From Coxiellaceae bacterium (GTDB taxonomy: Bacteria; Pseudomonadota; Gammaproteobacteria; Coxiellales; Coxiellaceae), in contig JARGPC010000006.1 of NCBI GenBank assembly GCA_029212885.1, forward strand, positions 62,001-126,000: a DNA stretch of 64,000 nt. Reading direction: 5' to 3'. Shown here piece by piece: positions 9,052-17,037 of the stretch (positions within the stretch are counted from its first letter, which is position 1; every line of letters starts with the position of its first letter). The notes beneath the pieces were generated by a model. The model did no database searches and was not told the DNA's origin. It was given only the letters and a program-made list of their open reading frames with translations. The translations under genes and the position numbers were made by a program.

Positions 9052-10261
9052 CTTTTTCGTAACTATCAATACTGTCTTTAATCGCACCCTTTGCTTCTTG
9101 ATATTCCGAATACCAATTACCCAACAACTCATTAACAAACGACCATGCGGCTAAGCCATAACAGGCATATCGCACCGAGGCATCATCGCTGAATTGTGCG
9201 ACTAGAACCCACGGCAGCGCCTCTGCCGCCGCATGTGCAAATGGACTAATCGGTAAAGTGTATTTTAATGTTTGATCAACACAGTAACGGAAACGGCTCG
9301 GCACCTCATCATCAAGCACCTCAAAACCTAGATCCAACTGGTGGCTATGAATTTTTTCATCATAGGCTTCAGCCTGCTCTTGGCCTTCATAATAATATGT
9401 TTGAGCAAACACCGTTGCAAAGCTCAAAACTTTAAAGGCAGCAACGGCAATTAACCAATACGCGTAAGGGCTATAATAGATGTCACGCAAACGCACAAAC
9501 TGATTCAGCGCTGTGATAATTGGTAATATTTCTTGGGCCGTATGTGATAACGAACCCAATACGCGAGTAGTATTTTTAGTGCGGCCTAAAAACGTGCGGC
9601 AAAATGCTGCTTTAAAGCACTGCGTTAATTTATCCTGATTCGCGTTATTAGCAAAAATTTCTTCATGACTGGTTTTACCATCTATCGCACTAATAAACGG
9701 CATATCGATTAACAGATAATAAGCAGCATATATAACAACGCTATAGACTGGAATATCAAACGGGTGAACCTTGGCCTCAGCTGTTGATGCAAAATATTGC
9801 TCAGCAACGCACTGAATAATAGCATTAGCCATAAACGCTAAATTATTAAAAGCAGTAAAGTGGTCAGCCGCTAAATAAGCATATTTTAATGGGTACCAAT
9901 GCGCAGTCACAGCATCACCTCTATCAGCAACGAATGATGGTAAACTCTGCTCAGAGCCGCTGGAACTATAATTAGTTGAACCCATAGATTCTAATGATCC
10001 CGCGCGTGATTGTTCCAGTTTTTGTATCGCACTGCTTGAAGCCTGCAAATCCCTACCCGGCAAACAATACGCTTTAACCATTGCCATGACAGCCATTAAT
10101 GCCGCATAGCTATAGACATATTTCATGCGACCTGTTTCTTTATCCGCATCCAAATACTCATAAAAATTGCCGAATCCAGCGGCAAAAGCTGTATTACCCA
10201 CCCCTAAGGCATACAGATAACGATAACGATTCACCCACACCCGATCTGATAATATACTCAC
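9002..10261 (-). CDS. Unknown multi-spanning membrane protein preceded by a Fur box
   Basis: A 419-residue protein with no domain that I recognise. Hydrophobic segments are visible around residues 48-66 (YVYSYAALMAVMAMVKAYC), in the middle (VVIYAAYYLLIDMPF), at AYWLIAVAAFKVLSFATVF and near the C-terminus (YACYGLAAWSFVNELLG), so it is probably an inner-membrane protein. A Ser-rich loop with SSGSEQS follows the first hydrophobic segment. The start is GTG at 10261 with AAGGG about 9 nt upstream. A near-perfect Fur operator lies 44 bp upstream over a possible -35 box, which argues for iron-repressed expression. Its stop lies inside the convergent mvaB (50-nt overlap). A role in iron acquisition is inference only. 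Confidence 0.75.
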   Translation of the reverse strand: MSILSDRVWVNRYRYLYALGVGNTAFAAGFGNFYEYLDADKETGRMKYVYSYAALMAVMAMVKAYCLPGRDLQASSSAIQKLEQSRAGSLESMGSTNYSSSGSEQSLPSFVADRGDAVTAHWYPLKYAYLAADHFTAFNNLAFMANAIIQCVAEQYFASTAEAKVHPFDIPVYSVVIYAAYYLLIDMPFISAIDGKTSHEEIFANNANQDKLTQCFKAAFCRTFLGRTKNTTRVLGSLSHTAQEILPIITALNQFVRLRDIYYSPYAYWLIAVAAFKVLSFATVFAQTYYYEGQEQAEAYDEKIHSHQLDLGFEVLDDEVPSRFRYCVDQTLKYTLPISPFAHAAAEALPWVLVAQFSDDASVRYACYGLAAWSFVNELLGNWYSEYQEAKGAIKDSIDSYEKATDQTDASMPRPLASV

Positions 10262-10280
10262 AAAAAAATACCCTTAATCA

Positions 10281-10323
10281 AACTTCGATCAAGAGTATCT
10301 TAAATGAGAATGATTATCAATTA
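10281..10323 (-). promoter_or_regulatory. Fur box overlapping a sigma-70 promoter
   Basis: TGAGAATGATTATCA at 10305-10319 matches the 7-1-7 Fur consensus TGATAATNATTATCA at 14 of 15 positions, counting the free centre. On the minus strand, TTGATA - 17 bp - TACTCT can be read, with the Fur site covering the -35 region, the normal arrangement for Fur repression. The target is the GTG at 10261. Confidence 0.7.
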
Positions 10324-10340
10324 AAAGATTTGGGTTTTTT

Positions 10341-10715
10341 CTAGGCAGATCGAGCGCTATTATTACGCTGTGATACATCACCCGCCTTATTCTTAGCAAC
10401 CGTACATTGCGTACCGATTATGGTGTTATTCAAATTCACACACCTTAGAACCATGGGTTTTCCGCTTTCATTGCTGGTGTAATAAAACAGGCCAATATCG
10501 CCCTTAGGGTCATAACTATATCTGCAATCTTTATGCTCAGTCACAACATGCTTAATACGACCAGTATTATATTTACCCACTAATGTCATAGCGGTGCTGT
10601 TGTTATAAAAAGCATTACAGCTCTTTATTGATTCAAACATTTTTAATGTGCTATGCGAAGCCAATGCTGTGCAGGAAACAAACAAAAAAGTAAGCACTGT
10701 TAGTAACGTTTTCAT
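10341..10715 (-). CDS. Small secreted protein of unknown function
   Basis: 124 residues beginning MKTLLTVLTFLFVSCTALAS, a signal peptide with probable cleavage after ALA-S. The mature part has four cysteines (SCNAF, DCRY, RCVN, QCTV), consistent with two periplasmic disulfides. AAGGAG lies 7 nt before the ATG at 10715; the frame is open to 10751 but that start has no Shine-Dalgarno. No family is recognised. It lies upstream of the Fur box, so it is probably transcribed separately from the next gene. Confidence 0.7.
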   Translation of the reverse strand: MKTLLTVLTFLFVSCTALASHSTLKMFESIKSCNAFYNNSTAMTLVGKYNTGRIKHVVTEHKDCRYSYDPKGDIGLFYYTSNESGKPMVLRCVNLNNTIIGTQCTVAKNKAGDVSQRNNSARSA

Positions 10716-10782
10716 CGCCATACTCCTTAAATCAATCGCCAGATCATGCAAGTATAGTTCAGATTTTTAATGACACTGAAGG

Positions 10783-11979
10783 TCAATCGGATTTCGGATT
10801 AAACAACACAAACACGACAAAACATATAGCGGAAAGCACCAAGTATATACCCGCCAATGTCACCGGAGAATGTGCTTCAAATTGTGTAATGATTGCCGTA
10901 ATAATCACGCCACCGGTTAAAATCAATGAACCAATCAGAGCACCAGCAATACCGCCAAATTCCGGCACTGAACTAATCGCATTAGCATACATATTCGGGA
11001 ATGACATACCACCACCAATCATAATCACGAATACAGGCACCATAATCGACCAAGCATTTACGACACTACATAAGGCTAATACCAACATAATTACAGCCGT
11101 TACTATCATCAAGCCAACGCCCAGCAGCACTATATTCTTCGGCGAGGTAAAACGAATAAGCGCACTGTTTATTAGGCTACCAACAAAAAATCCTAGGCCC
11201 ACTAACAACGCTTGAAAACCATAAACCGCCGCACTGTAGCCCAAAACGTTTTGCATAATAAATGGTGCAATAATGCTAAACACAACAATAGGCGCCCACA
11301 CCATGATCATACACAAAACATTGGTGATATATTTAGCATGACTCAGTACAGCCCAATAGTTACGCACAAAGCCACGCACTGACATACGATGCTGCTCACA
11401 AGGTGTATGCGTTTCCTCCAATTTAAGTAAATATAAAATATAAGTAATCACAGCAACCAATAACATAAAACCAAAGTTATAGCGCCAACCCAACCAGTCC
11501 TGCAATAACCCACCCACTATCGGGGCAGATATAGGAACAAAGGCATAAACTGTACTGTAGTAACTGCTTATCTTGGTTAATTCAGGCCCTTCAAAACAGT
11601 CAGACATCAAAGCCGGTCCCGCTAAGGCACAAGCACCAACCCCAAAACCCTGAACAACGCGCCCAATAATTAGTAACACATCACTTTGCGCCAAAATACA
11701 TAAAATACTGCCAATAAAAAATAGCGGGTAGGTGTAGAGAAGCACTTTGCGCCGACCCACACCATCTGAAACATAACCGAGGAAAAATTGCGACAAGGCA
11801 AACGTTAACATATAGAAAGTGACCGTTAGTTGCATCATTGCTGTAGTAGAGTGCAATGCACGCAACATGTGCGGCATAGAGGGCGTATACTCATCGATAC
11901 TCAATGACGGCAATAATACAGTACTAACAATAACAATGGTTATCCAAAATGAAGAAGTCACAGGTATTTTTGTGCGCAT
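10783..11979 (-). CDS. MFS drug-resistance transporter, Bcr/CflA family
   Basis: 398 residues with about 12 hydrophobic helices. The family pattern is clear: early DEYTPSMPHM (the conserved D-xYxPxxP of Bcr/CflA pumps in helix 1), the MFS signature GYVSDGVGRRKVLL between helices 2 and 3, and GRVVQGFGVGACALAGPAL in helix 4. Relatives export bicyclomycin, chloramphenicol or sulfonamides by proton antiport; the substrate here is unknown. A short AGATCA-GAAA-TGATCT hairpin lies in the upstream gap (12002-12017). Confidence 0.85.
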   Translation of the reverse strand: MRTKIPVTSSFWITIVIVSTVLLPSLSIDEYTPSMPHMLRALHSTTAMMQLTVTFYMLTFALSQFFLGYVSDGVGRRKVLLYTYPLFFIGSILCILAQSDVLLIIGRVVQGFGVGACALAGPALMSDCFEGPELTKISSYYSTVYAFVPISAPIVGGLLQDWLGWRYNFGFMLLVAVITYILYLLKLEETHTPCEQHRMSVRGFVRNYWAVLSHAKYITNVLCMIMVWAPIVVFSIIAPFIMQNVLGYSAAVYGFQALLVGLGFFVGSLINSALIRFTSPKNIVLLGVGLMIVTAVIMLVLALCSVVNAWSIMVPVFVIMIGGGMSFPNMYANAISSVPEFGGIAGALIGSLILTGGVIITAIITQFEAHSPVTLAGIYLVLSAICFVVFVLFNPKSD

Positions 11980-12057
11980 TACATGCCCTTATGTGTGCAG
12001 TAGATCAGAAATGATCTTAGCAGCTAATACCCACTATAGGTAATAAATCGCATCAAA

Positions 12058-13857
12058 TTAATCATGCTTTTTAAGATAGGCTATTAATTCATCGATGACT
12101 AAAGGCTTAGAAAAGAAATAGCCTTGCCCTAAAACACAGCCATGATCAATTAAAAAATCAAGATGCTGCTGCTCCTCAATACCCTCAGCAATAGTGCTTA
12201 GCTCAAGATTTTCTGCTAATTTAATGATGGATTTAGTGATGATCGCATCATTCGGGTTATTTGTAATCTCTGACACAAACTCTTTATCAATTTTTAGCGA
12301 TGAAATCGGCAAATGCCTTAACCAAGCCATCGATGAATACCCTGTACCGAAATCGTCAATACTAACATGCGAACCCTTTGCGGTAAGTCGTGTTAAGTGC
12401 TGCGCCAAAAGCTTGGTATCATGCATAATAGCCGTTTCGGTTAACTCAAAAATTATATTTTTAGGCACAATAGCTGGACGTTCATCATAGTGTTTTTCAA
12501 CATGCTTAAGGAATACATCATCCTGTAACTGTTTTGCTGAAACATTAATATGGATCTGTAAGTCTTTATTCGTTGGCAGGATATAATTTTCAACTGCCTC
12601 AAGTGCCGAGGAAAAAATCCAACAACCCAGTTCTTGCATTAAGCCAGACTCCTCGGCAATCAAAATAAATTCCTGTGGCGATACACCCTCCAATGAAGGC
12701 AGACTGCAACGGCACAATACTTCTACAGCAACAACCTTACTTGACGCTAAATCAATAATTGGCTGATAAACCAAATAAAAAGCGTCGCCGCGCAAAGCCG
12801 TTCTTAACCCTTCTTCCACCAACACATGATGCCGATGCATTTTGTTTAATTCCTCAGAATAGAAACGGTATGAATTTTTACCCATTTTCTTTACATCATA
12901 CATAGCCATGTCGGCATTTTTACATAACTCATCATGCGTAGTACCACCTAGAGGGTAACAAGCGATACCTATACTTGCACCAATAGAGATATCAATACCG
13001 CTTTTAAGCTGAAAGTTTTCTTCGAGATTCTCTAATATTCGCCTAGCTACTGCAGCTGCACTTTCTGGCGAAGCGATATCAGTCAATACAACAGCAAATT
13101 CATCGCCCCCCAATCGAGACACCAAAGACGAATTCGGTAACCGCCCTACAATATCACTGCCACGCAAACTCTGCTTTAACCTTTTACCAATTTGACATAG
13201 CAAGTCATCACCAGACTGATGACCATAACTGTCATTAACATATTTAAAATTATCAAGGTCTAAAAACAAAACCGCCAAAACCCTATCAAATCGTTTCGCA
13301 ACAGCTATTTCTCTGGATAAATAATCGGCGAAATCAACGCGATTAGCCAGTCCCGTAACGGAATCAAAACGCGCCAAAGTATCGAGTTCTTTGTTACTAA
13401 CCTCGAGCAAATCTTGTGCGTTTGTTAGCCGCTCTACCATCTGTGATAGCTCTTTATTTTTAATGTAATAATCAAGAAAGATATTCACCTTGCTGATCAA
13501 GATGGTGGTATTAATTGGTTTGAATAAGTAATCAACCGCACCGACCTCATGTCCTTTTTCGACATAACACTGCTCTTTACTGATAGCCGTAACGAAAATG
13601 ATAGGTATTTTAGAAAAGTGCTTATTTTGACGCATGATTGTTGCTGTTTCAAAGCCATCTATCCCTGGCATTTGCACATCTAATAAGATAAGAGCAAATT
13701 CATGAAGCATGATAATCTCAAGCGCCTCTTCGCCAGAGTGGCATAAAACAAGCTCACAATTAACCTCTGACAAAGCTGTTTGAATAGCTAACAGATTCAT
13801 ATCATTATCATCGACAATGAGTATCATAGGTAAAACTGATGACAATTCATCACTCAT
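12058..13857 (-). CDS. Response regulator with REC, GGDEF and EAL domains (c-di-GMP turnover), last gene of the signalling operon
   Basis: 599 residues. The REC domain (1-125) has acidic residues IVDDND and phospho-acceptor Asp60 (LILLDVQMPG). The GGDEF domain has an intact SRLGGDEF (250-254), so cyclase activity is possible; the product-inhibition RxxD (RGSD, 232-235) is separated from GGDEF by 14 residues instead of the usual 5. The EAL domain has EVL (379-381) in an ExLxR context and the catalytic segments NVSAKQLQ, ELTETAIMHD, SIDDFGTGYSS, LKIDKEFV and AEGIE, so phosphodiesterase activity is likely. The start overlaps the stop of the preceding gene by 8 nt (ATGAGTGA), which indicates coupling. 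It is a paralogue of its upstream neighbour. Confidence 0.93.
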   Translation of the reverse strand: MSDELSSVLPMILIVDDNDMNLLAIQTALSEVNCELVLCHSGEEALEIIMLHEFALILLDVQMPGIDGFETATIMRQNKHFSKIPIIFVTAISKEQCYVEKGHEVGAVDYLFKPINTTILISKVNIFLDYYIKNKELSQMVERLTNAQDLLEVSNKELDTLARFDSVTGLANRVDFADYLSREIAVAKRFDRVLAVLFLDLDNFKYVNDSYGHQSGDDLLCQIGKRLKQSLRGSDIVGRLPNSSLVSRLGGDEFAVVLTDIASPESAAAVARRILENLEENFQLKSGIDISIGASIGIACYPLGGTTHDELCKNADMAMYDVKKMGKNSYRFYSEELNKMHRHHVLVEEGLRTALRGDAFYLVYQPIIDLASSKVVAVEVLCRCSLPSLEGVSPQEFILIAEESGLMQELGCWIFSSALEAVENYILPTNKDLQIHINVSAKQLQDDVFLKHVEKHYDERPAIVPKNIIFELTETAIMHDTKLLAQHLTRLTAKGSHVSIDDFGTGYSSMAWLRHLPISSLKIDKEFVSEITNNPNDAIITKSIIKLAENLELSTIAEGIEEQQHLDFLIDHGCVLGQGYFFSKPLVIDELIAYLKKHD

Positions 13858-15631
13858 GCTTTTTACCCTGGTTCAATAACGCTGTTATATCCCCCCCTGA
13901 AATGGGAGCACTAAAAAAATAACCTTGCCCATACTGGCAATTATTATCACGTAAAAACTGTAATTGCTCCTTTGTTTCTATACCTTCAGCCACTGCCTTC
14001 AAATCTAAACTATGCGCCAAAGATAAAATGGTCTTGACAATAACATCATCACTTTTGTCGATTCCAATATCACCAATGAATGTTTTATCAATTTTAATTT
14101 TTTGTATCGGCAAATGTCTTAAACGAGTCAATGATGAATAACCCGTGCCAAAATCGTCAATACTAATATTAATGCCCATGTCGTGAAGTTGAGAAATCAT
14201 ACTCTCGGCATCTAAATTGTCTTGCATAACCATCGCCTCAGTTAATTCAAACGTAATGCAAGTTGGATCAAGCTGATATTCATTTAAGGCATCCATAGTA
14301 TATTGAGCCAGCTCGGGTTGCTGTAGCTGCTTTGGTGAAAGGTTTATCGCATAGTTATATTTCGTATACCCCTGCTGGTACAATTTTGAAAATTGTTTAA
14401 ATGCGGTTTGAATAATCCATTTACCTATTTGTTGGATTAATCCCATCTCCTCTGAAACAGGGATAAATTCAACAGGTGAGACATCACCCAGCTCAGGGTG
14501 ACTCCACCGAACCAAGGCTTCAACGCCAACAGGTTGACACGCACTCAAGTCATAAATAGGTTGATAAACCATATAAAATTCATTATTTGCTAATGCCTGC
14601 TGTAAATTCTTTTCGACAGATGCCTTCTGTTTAAAGTCTTCGCTAAGCTTCTCAGAGTAATATCTATTAGTATTTTTTCCTGATGACTTTGCTCGATACA
14701 TTGCAATATCAGCATTTTTAATTAACTCAGTATAAGACCCACCAGCATAAGGATAACATGCAATGCCGATACTCAAAGTGACAGATACGTTAGTTTCATC
14801 AATAAAATGACGCGATTGAAATAATTTTCTGATATTTTCTGCAACAGCACCTGCATGCTCATAATTTTTTAAATGCGTCAATATAATGGCAAATTCATCG
14901 CCGCCAATTCGCGCAAAAAAATCACCTTGCTGCAATTCTGATAGTATTTTAGCGCCTATCAATTTCAATATACCATCACCCATTACATGCCCGTAAGTAT
15001 CATTAATGGTTTTAAAATTATCAACATCGATAAATAATAAAGCAAACTTTTCATCATATCGTTCGGCGAAGGCAATGCATCGATTCAATTCATCTTCGAA
15101 TTGGCGACGATTTGGCAGATCAGTTAATGAATCATGAGAGGCGATTTTAGCTAATTGTCGATTATTTTTTTCTAAATTCAGCTTTACTGTTTGTAATTCA
15201 CGCAGTAGAGAAACTAATCGTTGTGATTTTTGATAAAAAATATCCAAAAATATCTTGACCTTGGATTGTATAAGAAACGGCTCAACAGGTTTAAATAAGT
15301 AATCAACAGCTCCCGACTGATAGCCTTTAAAAACATGTATCTTTTCTTTATTGAGTGCCGTAACAAAAATAATCGGTATTGTCTCAGTATATTTATTTTT
15401 TCTCATCAGCTCTGCTGTTTCAAATCCATCCATCCCGGGCATTTGTACATCCAGCAATACCACAGCAAATTCATGCTCCGTGACGAGACGTAGTGCTTGG
15501 TCCCCAGAGTTTGCCTTGACTATATCCGCCGGTAAATCCTCTAACACTTTCTCAAGCGCGAGTAGGTTTTTTTCGTCATCATCGACGATTAAAATTTTTG
15601 CCATCTCATTTGTTTCAGCAAATTTAGTCAT
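13850..15631 (-). CDS. Response regulator with REC, GGDEF and EAL domains
   Basis: 593 residues from the ATG at 15631, which overlaps the cheB stop by 8 nt (ATGACTAA). REC Asp is about residue 61 (VVLLDVQMPGMDG). The GGDEF signature ARIGGDEF is intact; the I-site is degenerate (QQGD instead of RxxD). The EAL domain has VEALVRW, NLSPKQLQ, ELTEAMVMQD, IDDFGTGYSSLTRL, IKIDKTF and AEGIETKEQL, all the residues expected of an active phosphodiesterase. Domain order and sequence match the next gene, so the pair arose by duplication. A later start (MAKILIV, 15604) is possible. Confidence 0.93.
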   Translation of the reverse strand: MTKFAETNEMAKILIVDDDEKNLLALEKVLEDLPADIVKANSGDQALRLVTEHEFAVVLLDVQMPGMDGFETAELMRKNKYTETIPIIFVTALNKEKIHVFKGYQSGAVDYLFKPVEPFLIQSKVKIFLDIFYQKSQRLVSLLRELQTVKLNLEKNNRQLAKIASHDSLTDLPNRRQFEDELNRCIAFAERYDEKFALLFIDVDNFKTINDTYGHVMGDGILKLIGAKILSELQQGDFFARIGGDEFAIILTHLKNYEHAGAVAENIRKLFQSRHFIDETNVSVTLSIGIACYPYAGGSYTELIKNADIAMYRAKSSGKNTNRYYSEKLSEDFKQKASVEKNLQQALANNEFYMVYQPIYDLSACQPVGVEALVRWSHPELGDVSPVEFIPVSEEMGLIQQIGKWIIQTAFKQFSKLYQQGYTKYNYAINLSPKQLQQPELAQYTMDALNEYQLDPTCITFELTEAMVMQDNLDAESMISQLHDMGINISIDDFGTGYSSLTRLRHLPIQKIKIDKTFIGDIGIDKSDDVIVKTILSLAHSLDLKAVAEGIETKEQLQFLRDNNCQYGQGYFFSAPISGGDITALLNQGKKHE

Positions 15632-16208
15632 TTGATTTAACCAATTTATTAATTTCTGCCGCAATGTCATTTAGTGGCACAACAATATCAATACAATTTG
15701 AATCAATAGCTGATTGCGGCATCATGCTAACCTCAGCTGTTGTAGGGTCTTGTGCGATAGTTAAACCACCTAATTTTTTTACTCGCTGAATACCTTTAGT
15801 GCCATCAGCATTCGCTCCTGTTAAAATTAAAGCAATCAATGTATCAGTATAAACATCTGCTGCACTTTCAAATAAAAGATCAATCGAAGGTCGTGAATAA
15901 TTCACCCTAGGTTCAGACGATAATGCAATAGTGTCTTTATCGTCAATCTCCATATGATAGCCAGGAGGTGCAACATATATAGTTCCGTCCATTATTTTTT
16001 GTTTGTCTTCTGGCTCGGTAACAGGCAGAGGACAGTTATATCTTAGGTGCTTATGCAAATAACTTTCAGGATCATCAGATAAATGCTGAACAACCAATAC
16101 AGGTATTGGGAAACCTTGATCAAAAGCAGTCAATATAGTCGTCAAAGCACGCAACCCGCCTGCTGAAACGCCAATGACTAATGCTGAATATTGCCTACCT
16201 TTGTTCAT
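15624..16208 (-). CDS. cheB: CheB-type protein-glutamate methylesterase, no receiver domain
   Basis: 194 residues, only the methylesterase domain. The catalytic triad is visible: Ser15 in GVSAGG, His42 in VQHLSD and Asp135 in LTGANADGTKG. CheB removes methyl esters from glutamates of signalling proteins; classical CheB carries an N-terminal REC domain, missing here, as is typical of CheB encoded beside CheR and hybrid kinases. The ATG directly follows the cheR TAA. No chemoreceptor, CheA or CheW is encoded in the window, so the substrate is probably a partner in this operon. Confidence 0.92.
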   Translation of the reverse strand: MNKGRQYSALVIGVSAGGLRALTTILTAFDQGFPIPVLVVQHLSDDPESYLHKHLRYNCPLPVTEPEDKQKIMDGTIYVAPPGYHMEIDDKDTIALSSEPRVNYSRPSIDLLFESAADVYTDTLIALILTGANADGTKGIQRVKKLGGLTIAQDPTTAEVSMMPQSAIDSNCIDIVVPLNDIAAEINKLVKSND

Positions 16209-17033
16209 TTACAATTTCCTATATATCTTTTCTTTTAGAGCAATTGTTTCGAACTGATCATTAACCGTTGAATAATTCAATGTTTCTTTAGTACCAAGAC
16301 ACAAATATCCGCGGTGACACAAGCTATCTCTAAATAATTGAAAAACATGATCTTGCAAATCACCATTAAAATAAATTAAAACATTTCTACAAAAAATAAC
16401 GTTCATTTCTCCAAAAACAGTGTCTGTCACTAAGTTATGGTTCGCCCAAGTAATGCGCTTTTTTAAAAAGCCTTTCATTTTAACAGCGCCGTAATTAGTC
16501 GAGTAGTAATCAGACAGGCTTTTGACTCCTCCAGCCGAAATGTAGTTTTTTGTATATTGCTCCATCTCCGCAACTGAGTATATGCCCTCTTTTGCTTTTT
16601 TGATTGCAGCATTATTGAAATCCGTCGCATATATAGTAGCCTTATCTAAGTAGCCAGCCTCATACAGCATGATTGCCATCGAGTACACCTCTTCACCACT
16701 TGCGCAGCCTGCATGCCATATTTTACAGTATGGATAGGTCTTGAGTATTGGGAATATATTTTTAACAACAGATCGGTAAAAATCAGGATCACGAAACATC
16801 TCAGTAACTGTAATCGACATATCCAATAAAAACTTATCAAATAAAACCGGATCCCTAATCAATGCTTCTTGCATGCGTGTAAAGTTAGCAAAACCAGCGC
16901 TATTGAGAAAATTTGAAACTCGTCGCTTTAATGATGCTCGTGCGTAATGTCTAAAATCATAACCATACACACGCAATATGGCATCTAACATTAAATCAAT
17001 TTCAACTTCCTCTATTTCAGCGCTTCTCATCAT
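16209..17033 (-). CDS. cheR: CheR-type protein-glutamate O-methyltransferase
   Basis: 274 residues. The N-terminal helical domain ends with the CheR hallmark TEMFRDPDFY; the SAM-binding motif is HAGCASGEEVYSMAI (about 109-123), followed by TDFNNAAI and the FCRNVLIYF segment (about residues 219-227). It transfers methyl from SAM to glutamate side chains. ATG at 17033 with AGGTGA 4-5 nt upstream, formed by the end of the kinase gene, leaving a 4-nt gap. Paired with a REC-less CheB it can set a reversible methylation level on a partner. Confidence 0.94.
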   Translation of the reverse strand: MMRSAEIEEVEIDLMLDAILRVYGYDFRHYARASLKRRVSNFLNSAGFANFTRMQEALIRDPVLFDKFLLDMSITVTEMFRDPDFYRSVVKNIFPILKTYPYCKIWHAGCASGEEVYSMAIMLYEAGYLDKATIYATDFNNAAIKKAKEGIYSVAEMEQYTKNYISAGGVKSLSDYYSTNYGAVKMKGFLKKRITWANHNLVTDTVFGEMNVIFCRNVLIYFNGDLQDHVFQLFRDSLCHRGYLCLGTKETLNYSTVNDQFETIALKEKIYRKL

Positions 17034-17037
17034 TTCT

